DNA from: CAYJGN01 sp964369635
GTDB lineage: Bacteria > Bacillota > Clostridia > Oscillospirales > Ruminococcaceae
NCBI GenBank assembly: GCA_964369635.1
Contig: CAYJGN010000052.1
Span: 1-12,779, forward strand
Direction of reading: 5' to 3'
Length of the DNA stretch: 12,779 bases
Of this stretch, positions 7,134 to 12,779 are shown in pieces. The translations under genes were made by a program, and so were the position numbers. The notes beneath the pieces were generated by a model that saw nothing but the letters and a program-made list of their open reading frames with translations, did no database searches and was not told where the DNA came from. The stretch's first letter is position 1. Every line of letters begins with the position of its first letter.

Positions 7134-8054
7134 TTATCCGTTTATTAGTATAGCGCCGTAGGTAAGTCCTCCGCCAAATCCGACGCAAATCATCTTTTTG
7201 CCTTTAATATTCTCTTGCAGCGCAAGGGTCATAGGAATTGAGGCGGCAGATGTATTTCCAAATTTATTAAGTGTTATAGCAAATTTCGATTCATCTATTT
7301 TCTGCTTTTTGACAACGTGGTCAATTATCCTCTTATTCGCCTGATGCGGAATAAACAAATCAATGTCATCGGCGGTTAAATTGCTTCTTTTTAGTATTTC
7401 ATTTATCGAATAGTTCATCTTTTCTGTTGCAAAACGAAATACTTGTTTGCCGTCCATTGCAATAAGTCCGCTCTCTTCATCGGTACGCAAAACGTTTTTA
7501 TCATCGTGCAGATAACCCGATATATAGCAGTAGTCGAGGCTATCATCTCTTTTTATGAGGGCGGCACCAGCACCATCTCCAAATAAAACAGCTGTTCCCC
7601 TATCCTCAAAATTTATAAACTTCGATAAAACTTCACTGCCAAGCACCAAAGCATATTTATCTTTCATATCTGCAAGCATCGAATGGGCAACATTTAGCGC
7701 TGTTACAAATCCAGTGCAAGCGGTATTTAAATCAAAAACAACACTCTCTTCTAAAAACCCTATATTTTTTGCAACTCTACTCGCAAGAGATGGCATATGA
7801 GTTGACGGGGAAAATGTTGCGGCTATAACTATCGCAACATCCGCTATATCAATGCCGCTTTTCTCCATCGCCATCTTCGCGGCATCGGTTGCGAGCGTTT
7901 CATTGCTCTGTCCATCATCTATAAATCTGCGCTCCTCTATCCCTGTTCTTGTTGTTATCCATTCATCAGAGGTATCGAGAATTTTCTCAAAATCGGCATT
8001 GGTGAAAACTTTATTCGCAACTCCAACACCAGTTGATACAACCTTTATCCCCAC
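7134..8054 (-). CDS. fabH: 3-oxoacyl-ACP synthase III FabH
   Basis: It starts fatty acid synthesis by condensing an acyl-CoA primer with malonyl-ACP; primer choice sets straight or branched chains. The triad is intact: Cys113 (LNTACTGFVTAL), His237 (LFIPHQANKRI) and Asn267 (NKFGNTSAASIPM). The DTSDEWITTRTGIEERR segment (27-43) is characteristic. At 306 residues it is slightly shorter than the usual 310-325. The start is GTG, overlapping the accA stop by one base (TAGTG), with AGAGGT seven bases upstream. In classical FabT operons fabH comes directly after fabT; here it follows accA instead. Confidence 0.96.
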   Translation of the reverse strand: MGIKVVSTGVGVANKVFTNADFEKILDTSDEWITTRTGIEERRFIDDGQSNETLATDAAKMAMEKSGIDIADVAIVIAATFSPSTHMPSLASRVAKNIGFLEESVVFDLNTACTGFVTALNVAHSMLADMKDKYALVLGSEVLSKFINFEDRGTAVLFGDGAGAALIKRDDSLDYCYISGYLHDDKNVLRTDEESGLIAMDGKQVFRFATEKMNYSINEILKRSNLTADDIDLFIPHQANKRIIDHVVKKQKIDESKFAITLNKFGNTSAASIPMTLALQENIKGKKMICVGFGGGLTYGAILING

Positions 8055-8866
8055 TATATAACCTCTAACTTTCTACCGATTTCACGCATCTTTTTATACC
8101 TATCAGCCTTTAGCCAATCGCCTTTATGCCCTTTTAATTCACGTAAGTGGTCTGAGATTGCTCTATCAAGGGCAAAGAAGAGTTTCGCTGTATCTATACC
8201 TTCTTTTTTAATCATCTCTTTTATAATCGTATCGGCTATCCCAAACTGCTTTAAGTCGTAAGCAGTTAGTTTCATAATCTCCGCCGCCTCTTGCCATCTT
8301 GATGCATCTTTCCAAAGAATAGATGCAAACCCCTCTGGTGACAGCACCGAGAAAACAGCGTTTTCAAGCATTAGAATTCTGTTTGCAGCAGCAAGGGCAA
8401 GCGCCCCACCGCTCCCGCCCTCACCTGTTATGATCGAGATAACAGGAACGGTAAGCTCTGATAGCAGCGTTAGTGAGGAAGCAATAGCTTCACCCTGTCC
8501 ATGCTGTTCCGCTTCAAGACCGGGGTAGGCTCCTGGGGTATCGACAAATGTTATGATAGGGCGGCGAAACTTCTCCGCCTGACGCATAAGCCGCTGTGCT
8601 TTTCTATACCCCGCTGGATTTGTCATACCGAAGTTATAGCGGACATTCTCTTCAAGGGTTTTTCCCTTGCGATGTCCTATAACCGTCACTGGTACACCCT
8701 TATACATTGCAATTCCGCCGAGAATACTCTCATCTTCTTTATAGGCTCTGTCACCTGCAAGCGGAATAAAATCCTCAAAAAGTCGCTCTATATAATCATC
8801 AATGTTTGGGCGTTTCGGGTCTCTTGCGATAATAACCCTCTGCGCCGCCGTTAAATTACTATTCAT
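8054..8866 (-). CDS. accA: Acetyl-CoA carboxyltransferase subunit alpha AccA
   Basis: With AccD it forms the carboxyltransferase that moves CO2 from biotin to acetyl-CoA, giving malonyl-CoA. The 270 residues are shorter than the E. coli protein (about 319) but normal for Clostridia, which have a shorter N-terminus. Recognisable parts are GHRKGKTLEENVRYNFGM, FVDTPGAYPGLEAEQHGQGEAIA and the oxyanion-hole segment ITGEGGSGGALALA. One base separates it from accD, and AGGA lies within the accD end, so the two subunits should be made in equal amounts by coupling. Confidence 0.96.
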   Translation of the reverse strand: MNSNLTAAQRVIIARDPKRPNIDDYIERLFEDFIPLAGDRAYKEDESILGGIAMYKGVPVTVIGHRKGKTLEENVRYNFGMTNPAGYRKAQRLMRQAEKFRRPIITFVDTPGAYPGLEAEQHGQGEAIASSLTLLSELTVPVISIITGEGGSGGALALAAANRILMLENAVFSVLSPEGFASILWKDASRWQEAAEIMKLTAYDLKQFGIADTIIKEMIKKEGIDTAKLFFALDRAISDHLRELKGHKGDWLKADRYKKMREIGRKLEVI

Positions 8867-8867
8867 A

Positions 8868-9722
8868 TCACTGTTTCCTACTATGCATCTTTAATATTTT
8901 TTCAATAGTCTCTTTCATCTCAGCCCGCTCGACTATCATATCAACAAACCCGCATTCCTGCACAAACTCAGCGCTTTGAAATCCCTCTGGCAGTTTTTGC
9001 TTAATCGTCTGCTCGATAACACGAGGGCCCGCAAATCCGATAAGCGCATTTGGCTCGGCTATTATAATATCGCCAAGGGAAGCGTAACTCGCGGTAACTC
9101 CACCTGTTGTTGGGTTTGTCATAACGCTTAGGTATAAAAGCCCACGCTCACTGTGCGCCCTTAGTGCAAAGGAGGTTTTTGCCATCTGAAAGAGCGAGAA
9201 AATCCCCTCTTGCATACGAGCACCACCAGATGCGTTAAATATTATAACGGGAAGCCCTCTCTTTGTTGCATACTCAAATGTAAGCGCTATCTTCTCACCT
9301 GTTGCCGCTGCGAGTGACCCCATTAAAAATCTTGTATCCATCGCTATAACGCATGCTCTGACACCGCCGATATTCCCAGTAGCGCAAACGACCGATTCAG
9401 AAAGTCCCGTTTTCTCCTTGAGTCCCGAAATTTTCTCTTTGTAGCCCGGAAAATTTAAAGGGTCGGTAGTTCCTATCTCCTCAAAAATCCTTTTGTAGGC
9501 CTTTTCATCAAATACACTATCAATTCTGCGCCTTGCAGACATCGGGAAATAATACCCACAATGAAAACAGATACTTCTGTTTTCAACGAGCTGTTTTGAA
9601 TCAAGCTCGGTGCCGCACTTTTTGCAGTTTAGTTTTTTTGAGCCGCCAGTTTGCTCTGAAGCTGTTGGCCTTAGCGTCTTTAAATTATTTAAAAATTCTT
9701 TTTTTCGATTAAATGGATTCAT
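8868..9722 (-). CDS. accD: Acetyl-CoA carboxyltransferase subunit beta AccD
   Basis: This is the partner of AccA in the carboxyltransferase. The 284 residues start with a C4 zinc ribbon: CKKC at 33-36 and CFHC at 52-55. Then comes the crotonase-fold domain with FNASGGARMQEGIFSLFQMAKT, NPTTGGVTASYASLGD and the GFAGPRVIEQT segment. The ATG overlaps the accC stop by one base (TAATG). No good Shine-Dalgarno site lies at the right distance (only AAGTGAT), so translation probably depends on ribosomes finishing accC. Confidence 0.96.
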   Translation of the reverse strand: MNPFNRKKEFLNNLKTLRPTASEQTGGSKKLNCKKCGTELDSKQLVENRSICFHCGYYFPMSARRRIDSVFDEKAYKRIFEEIGTTDPLNFPGYKEKISGLKEKTGLSESVVCATGNIGGVRACVIAMDTRFLMGSLAAATGEKIALTFEYATKRGLPVIIFNASGGARMQEGIFSLFQMAKTSFALRAHSERGLLYLSVMTNPTTGGVTASYASLGDIIIAEPNALIGFAGPRVIEQTIKQKLPEGFQSAEFVQECGFVDMIVERAEMKETIEKILKMHSRKQ

Positions 9723-11092
9723 TATTTATCACTTGCCCTTTTGTAAGCGTTTAAAATTTCATCTATCTGCTCAGCTATAAAGCTTGTGTCATAGTCGCCG
9801 CGCAGAATTTTTTTGTTGTACATTAATAGGTGCTGAAAATCAATAGTCGTGTCTACCCCTGAAATAATAGTTTCCTCAAGCGCTCTTCTCATCTTGCGAA
9901 TAGCGGCAAGGCGGTTTTCCCCGTGCACTATTATCTTTGCAATCATCGAGTCGTAGAACGGTTGGAGTGTCATTCCATTGTAAACACCGCTGTCTATGCG
10001 AACACCATTTCCACCGGCAAACTGAACAAACTCAAATTTTCCAGCACATGGTGCAAAATCTTTATGAACATTCTCGGCATTTATACGGCATTCGATAGCA
10101 TGCCCTTTAAAGGTCACCTCTTTGAAGCTTAGCGGTAGATTTGAAGCAACACGAAGCTGCTCTTTAACTATATCTATTCCCGTTATCATCTCGGTAACTG
10201 GATGCTCAACCTGAATTCGGGTGTTCATCTCGATAAAATAAAACTCACCGCTCTTATCAAGGATAAACTCTATCGTTCCGGCATTTGTATAGTTCGCAGC
10301 TTTTGCTGCTTTAATTGCTGCTGCTCCCATTGCCTCTCGAAGCTCCTTTGAAAGAGCTGGTGAGGGGGCTTCCTCAAGCAGTTTTTGCCCTCTTCTTTGA
10401 ACAGAGCAGTCCCTCTCTCCGAGGTGGAAGATATTTCCATAATTGTCAGCCAAAATCTGAAACTCTATATGTTTTGGCGACTCGATAAACTTCTCAAGAT
10501 AAAGGCCATCGTCTGCAAAGCAGTTTTGAGCTTCTAAAGAAGCCGACTGGTAGTTCGGTAGCACCTCTTCTCTACAGGTAACAACACGAATACCACGACC
10601 GCCACCGCCACTTCGAGCCTTTAGCAGTACAGGGTAGCCAATTTGCTCTGCAAGCTCTGTCGCCTCTTCAACTGAAGATAAAATGCCATCAGAGCCCGGA
10701 GGAGTTGCAACGCCCGCTTCTTTCATTAAAGCCCTTGCACGAGCTTTGTTTCCCATATTATCAATTGTATCGGCAGAAGGACCTATAAAACGAAGTCCGT
10801 TCTTCTCGCAAAGTCTTGCAAAATCAGAATTCTCCGATAAAAATCCATATCCTGGGTGAACGCCATCGCACCCTGTTGTTAGTGCCGCTGTAATAATATT
10901 GTTTATGTTAAGGTAGCTATCCGCCGATTTCGGGGGACCTACGCAGACAGCATAGGTAGCAGTTAGAACATGCAGAGCATCTTTATCGGCAGTTGAATAA
11001 ATAGCAACCGTTTCAATATTAAGCTCTCTGCAAGCGCGAATTATCCGAACAGCAATCTCACCTCTGTTCGCAACTAATACTCTTTTAAGCAT
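9722..11092 (-). CDS. accC: Biotin carboxylase AccC
   Basis: It carboxylates the biotin on AccB using ATP and bicarbonate. The 456 residues include the N-terminal domain (KRVLVANRGEIAVRIIRACREL), HPGYGFLSEN at 79-88, the ATP-grasp glycine loop SGGGGRG (161-167), and the catalytic segment EMNTRIQVEHPVTEMITGID. ECRINAEN marks the C-terminal domain. One oddity is the segment HVLTATYAVCVGP (41-53), where most biotin carboxylases have ADEA or ADET instead of ATYA. GAGGTGG lies four bases before the ATG, which overlaps the accB stop (TAATG). Confidence 0.97.
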   Translation of the reverse strand: MLKRVLVANRGEIAVRIIRACRELNIETVAIYSTADKDALHVLTATYAVCVGPPKSADSYLNINNIITAALTTGCDGVHPGYGFLSENSDFARLCEKNGLRFIGPSADTIDNMGNKARARALMKEAGVATPPGSDGILSSVEEATELAEQIGYPVLLKARSGGGGRGIRVVTCREEVLPNYQSASLEAQNCFADDGLYLEKFIESPKHIEFQILADNYGNIFHLGERDCSVQRRGQKLLEEAPSPALSKELREAMGAAAIKAAKAANYTNAGTIEFILDKSGEFYFIEMNTRIQVEHPVTEMITGIDIVKEQLRVASNLPLSFKEVTFKGHAIECRINAENVHKDFAPCAGKFEFVQFAGGNGVRIDSGVYNGMTLQPFYDSMIAKIIVHGENRLAAIRKMRRALEETIISGVDTTIDFQHLLMYNKKILRGDYDTSFIAEQIDEILNAYKRASDK

Positions 11093-11547
11093 TATTCCAC
11101 CTCAAAAAGCAGGTCATCAAAGGCAACAACCGCCTCGTTTGTGCAGGCGATATTCTTAATAACGCCATCTATCGGTGAAACAACCTCGTTCATCATCTTC
11201 ATAGCCTCAAGCAGACATAATACCTGACCTTTTGAAACGGTATCACCAACCGAAACAAAAGGTTTCTCACCGGGCGCAGCTGCTGCATAGTAAACACCGA
11301 CAAGTGGCGCACGCACCTTTGTTGTGTTGCTGTTTTCTGCAGCTGGTGCAGTCTTGGCGTCGCTTGGCGCAGCCATAGCGGGAGCCGTCGGCATAGTGGC
11401 CGGCATCGGCATAAAGCTCGTAGCTTTTGGTGCAAACGCTTCAGCTTTTTCAAGGACAAGTTTTTCATCCTCTATTTTATATTCAATTCGAGCAATACTG
11501 CTTTTCTCAAAAAACTCCGCTAATTTCAAAACATCAATTTTAGACAT
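11092..11547 (-). CDS. accB: Biotin carboxyl carrier protein AccB
   Basis: It carries the biotin that shuttles carboxyl groups between AccC and AccA/AccD. It has 151 residues when started at the ATG at 11547, which has GGAG six bases upstream; a longer frame from a TTG at 11571 would include that site and is unlikely. The N-terminal helical part (SKIDVLKLAEFFEKSSIARIEYK) leads to an Ala/Pro/Met-rich flexible linker (about 36-78). The biotinyl domain follows (about 79-151), with Lys117 in LLEAMKMMNEV as the biotinylation site. It is separated from acpP by 178 bp, the largest gap in the operon. Confidence 0.96.
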   Translation of the reverse strand: MSKIDVLKLAEFFEKSSIARIEYKIEDEKLVLEKAEAFAPKATSFMPMPATMPTAPAMAAPSDAKTAPAAENSNTTKVRAPLVGVYYAAAAPGEKPFVSVGDTVSKGQVLCLLEAMKMMNEVVSPIDGVIKNIACTNEAVVAFDDLLFEVE

Positions 11548-11725
11548 TACTATCTCCATTCCGCCGCTCAATACGGCTTACATATAAAAATCCCAAAAAA
11601 TCGGGATAATTCAAAACTATTTTTGCAAAATCAAGTAAACTAATAACTCAATATAGATTTACTTACTAAAAATTTTATCCTAAATACCACAGAATAAACT
11701 TCAGCTAAAAACGAACTTAATAGCT
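11548..11725 (-). other. acpP-accB intergenic region with weak stem-loops
   Basis: No gene is visible. On the minus strand a stem-loop spans the acpP stop (11696-11732, two 5-bp stems with a small internal mismatch). A second small hairpin, ATCCC / GGGAT (11590-11607), is followed by TTTTTA. A poor promoter match, TTGATT (11634-11629), 17 bases, AATTAT (11611-11606), lies just upstream of it. Together these could reduce read-through so that acpP mRNA exceeds acc/fab mRNA, or let accB be transcribed separately. Each signal alone is weak. Confidence 0.35.
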
Positions 11726-11953
11726 TTAGTTTTGTTTTGCTAAAACTATAGATACTACATCCGAAACAGTTTTAAGCTCTGCAAGCTCTTCATCGCTTAT
11801 CGAAATATCAAACTTTTCTTCAAGCGCCATATTAAGCTCAACCGCGTCAAGACTATCAATTCCTATATCCTCATGCAGTTTCGTATTTTCGCAGAGACTA
11901 TCAATATCGCAGTTTATCGTCTCTGCTATAACCTCACATACCTCTTTTAACAT
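11726..11953 (-). CDS. acpP: Acyl carrier protein AcpP
   Basis: It is the carrier on which all acyl intermediates are built. The 75 residues form the usual four-helix, strongly acidic ACP. Ser34 in GIDSLDAVEL is the site where 4'-phosphopantetheine is attached. The ATG at 11953 is chosen because GGAGG ends four bases upstream; an upstream in-frame ATG at 11977 would translate the Shine-Dalgarno region itself (GGS) and gives an atypical N-terminus. It is the first gene after the operon promoter and is followed by a 178-bp gap, both compatible with ACP being needed in excess over the enzymes. In classical FabT-type operons acpP lies between fabH and fabK. Confidence 0.96.
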   Translation of the reverse strand: MLKEVCEVIAETINCDIDSLCENTKLHEDIGIDSLDAVELNMALEEKFDISISDEELAELKTVSDVVSIVLAKQN

Positions 11954-12016
11954 ACTTCCTCCATATAAAAAATACAATTTTTTTAATTAAATAATTTTAC
12001 TTAAAACATTTTAATT

Positions 12017-12045
12017 AGTATAGCATTTTGTCGCCATTTTGTCAA
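12017..12045 (-). promoter_or_regulatory. Main promoter of the fab operon
   Basis: On the minus strand a perfect TTGACA (12045-12040), 17 bases, and TATACT (12022-12017). The predicted start near 12010 gives a leader of about 57 bases that is AT-rich and shows no riboswitch-like structure. It is the only strong promoter seen for the roughly 9.6-kb operon. A direct repeat lies between the two boxes. Confidence 0.85.
12024..12043. promoter_or_regulatory. Direct repeat in the fab promoter, candidate operator
   Basis: CATTTTGTC occurs twice (12024-12032 and 12035-12043) with an 11-bp period, about one helix turn. The second copy overlaps the -35 box and the first fills the spacer up to the -10 box. 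A protein bound to both copies would sit on one face of the promoter and could block polymerase. It does not resemble the known FabT palindrome (a TTTGATTATCAAA-type site). Confidence 0.5.
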
Positions 12046-12100
12046 CTTACACAAATTATTGTTTACATTTAGGACATATTATACAGTGCAATTATTAATA

Positions 12101-12120
12101 AATGTGCCGAATAGCACATT
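12101..12120. promoter_or_regulatory. CRP/FNR-like dyad, candidate activator site
   Basis: AATGTGCCGAATAGCACATT is an inverted repeat with 7-bp arms and a 6-base centre. It has the TGTG-N8-CACA layout of CRP-family sites. As an RNA hairpin it would lack a following T run on either strand, so a DNA site is more likely than a terminator. Its centre is about 42 bp upstream of the start predicted from a TAATAT -10 box at 12141-12146 on the plus strand. Confidence 0.45.
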
Positions 12121-12140
12121 AAAAAAAATTATTAATCTGA

Positions 12141-12146
12141 TAATAT
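12141..12146 (+). promoter_or_regulatory. Possible -10 box for the 118-residue gene
   Basis: TAATAT is a 4-of-6 match to TATAAT, with no recognisable -35 box 17 bases upstream, where the edge of the dyad at 12101-12120 lies instead. That pattern is common at activator-dependent promoters. The call is tentative because the whole region is AT-rich. Confidence 0.25.
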
Positions 12147-12188
12147 AGAATAGAAAATTAATTATTTTATACGAAAGGCGGCAATTTT

Positions 12189-12545
12189 ATGGAAAGTTCA
12201 GCATACATAGGAAAATGGACTGGTTGCGATTTTATTTTAGTCGATATGAGTTTAGGCGGAAAAATCCTCGATGAAAAAGGAGAGCTTGTGCCAGAGTTTC
12301 GGGAAATTTTACCACAATTTTTTGCAGAGATAAGAGAAGATGGCAGTTTTGATATCTTTGAAAACACAGATGTAACAGGCAGATGGATAGAAACAGAAGA
12401 AGGGCTTGGACTTATCCCCGATGAAGATTACGAAAAACTTATTGCAGCAGGCATGACTGATACTGAAATAGCAATGCCCTGCACAATAGAGGATAATAAA
12501 CTAATCATAAACTTAGGGCCTTATATTATAAAGTTTGAGAAGTAA
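12189..12545 (+). CDS. Hypothetical protein, probably beta-rich
   Basis: This encodes 118 residues, with AAAGG about ten bases before the ATG. I do not recognise a family with confidence. The protein is acidic, without signal peptide or membrane segment. It starts with YIGKWTGCDFIL and has a later DGSFDIFENTDVTGRWIETEEGLGL segment and a final DNKLIINLGPYIIKFEK strand. The repeated G-x-W pattern (IGKWTG, TGRWIE) and alternating hydrophobic strands recall small lipocalin-like or DUF5640-like beta-barrel proteins of Firmicutes. It is monocistronic, divergent from the fab operon, with a terminator at 12604-12629. Confidence 0.8.
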   Translation: MESSAYIGKWTGCDFILVDMSLGGKILDEKGELVPEFREILPQFFAEIREDGSFDIFENTDVTGRWIETEEGLGLIPDEDYEKLIAAGMTDTEIAMPCTIEDNKLIINLGPYIIKFEK

Positions 12546-12603
12546 TTACAATCTTACAAAAAACCCGCACCCGAGTTACTTCCCCAACCTAAAATTTCAA
12601 ACA

Positions 12604-12629
12604 AAAAACGCACCCGAAGGTGCGTTTTT
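12604..12629. terminator. Shared bidirectional terminator
   Basis: The perfect stem AAAAACGCACC / GGTGCGTTTTT closes on a stable CGAA tetraloop. It has T runs on both strands, so it can end the 118-residue gene (plus) and the partial gene from the right edge (minus). A broken relative of its left arm lies at 12556-12575. Confidence 0.92.
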
Positions 12630-12638
12630 CTTTTATCA

Positions 12639-12655
12639 CACAGCATAGCGCTGTG
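12639..12655. other. Small hairpin between the terminator and the partial gene
   Basis: CACAGC (12639-12644) and GCTGTG (12650-12655) pair perfectly around ATAGC. On the minus strand it lies 11 bp after the stop of the partial gene and before the main terminator, with no T run of its own. It may protect the 3' end of that mRNA. Confidence 0.4.
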
Positions 12656-12666
12656 AAAATATTTAA

Positions 12667-12779
12667 TTACTCAGCAGTGTCGAAAAGTTTTGCATAGCGA
12701 AGTAGGTATTGATATTTCGCTGCCGCATTCTTCTTCGCATCCTCGAATAGTGCTTCCGCTCTATCTGGGAATGTTCTCT
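12667..12779 (-). CDS. Partial CDS, C-terminal 36 residues, unknown
   Basis: An open frame enters from the right edge on the minus strand and stops with TAA at 12669-12667. The visible end runs from RTFPDRAEALFEDAKK to LLRYAKLFDTAE. It looks helical, with many Ala and Lys, and has the clean codon pattern and downstream hairpin and terminator expected of a real gene. Too little is present to name a family. Confidence 0.65.
   Translation of the reverse strand, partial: RTFPDRAEALFEDAKKNAAAKYQYLLRYAKLFDTAE

Noticed and set aside
11199..11468. 89-codon minus-strand frame inside accB
   Set aside because: It is a shifted frame over the Ala/Pro-rich linker and biotinyl domain of accB; the biotin motif is in the other frame.
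11954..12010. Riboswitch or FabT-type palindrome in the acpP leader
   Set aside because: The leader is short and AT-rich; the only symmetric piece (TTTAATTAAA, 11982-11991) is expected by chance in such sequence.
12101..12120. The dyad upstream of the 118-residue gene as a terminator
   Set aside because: On the plus strand it is followed by A residues and on the minus strand by a mixed AT sequence without a T run, so neither direction fits an intrinsic terminator.

Overview
The window looks like chromosomal DNA of a low-GC, anaerobic Firmicute of the class Clostridia (an Oscillospiraceae-like relative is my best guess). The reasons are AT-rich spacers, sigma-A style promoters, Shine-Dalgarno sites in front of most genes, a FabK-type enoyl-ACP reductase, and MarR-type rather than FadR/FabR-type control of fatty acid synthesis. 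No transposase, integrase, CRISPR array or phage gene is visible.

Left end (1-490): an initiator tRNA-fMet gene on the minus strand (411-487) with its own promoter and a strong hairpin terminator. To its left lies a mosaic in which about 105 bp (the terminator plus the tRNA 3' end) is present twice, 325 bp apart. Further pieces of the same tRNA are scattered in both orientations.

Region 490-2330 holds small genes: a 63-residue single-span membrane protein (minus), a divergent 141-residue helical protein (plus), and an abutting pair of small membrane proteins (TM2 domain, then DUF2752; minus). The TM2 promoter carries a perfect 18-bp palindrome across its -10 and start-point region.

The centre, 2331-11953, is a complete type II fatty acid synthesis operon read on the minus strand from a near-consensus promoter at 12017-12045. 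Its order is acpP, accB, accC, accD, accA, fabH, fabK, fabD, fabG, fabF, fabZ, then a MarR/FabT-like regulator. AccBCDA make malonyl-CoA, FabD loads it on ACP, FabH starts chains, FabF extends them, and FabG, FabZ and FabK complete each reduction cycle. Genes from accB on are spaced by 0 to 17 bp or overlap by one base; only acpP and accB are separated (178 bp). The regulator last and the acpP-acc block first is a rearrangement of the classical fabT-fabH-acpP-fabK-fabD-fabG-fabF-accB-fabZ-accCDA order.

Right end (11954-12779): a divergent control region with a helically phased direct repeat inside the fab promoter and a CRP/FNR-like dyad upstream of a 118-residue protein of unknown function (plus). 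A shared terminator follows, then the C-terminal end of an unidentified gene entering from the right edge on the minus strand. I found no clear novel defence or metabolic system. The most interesting material is the tRNA-derived mosaic, the unusual operon order, and three undescribed candidate operator sites.
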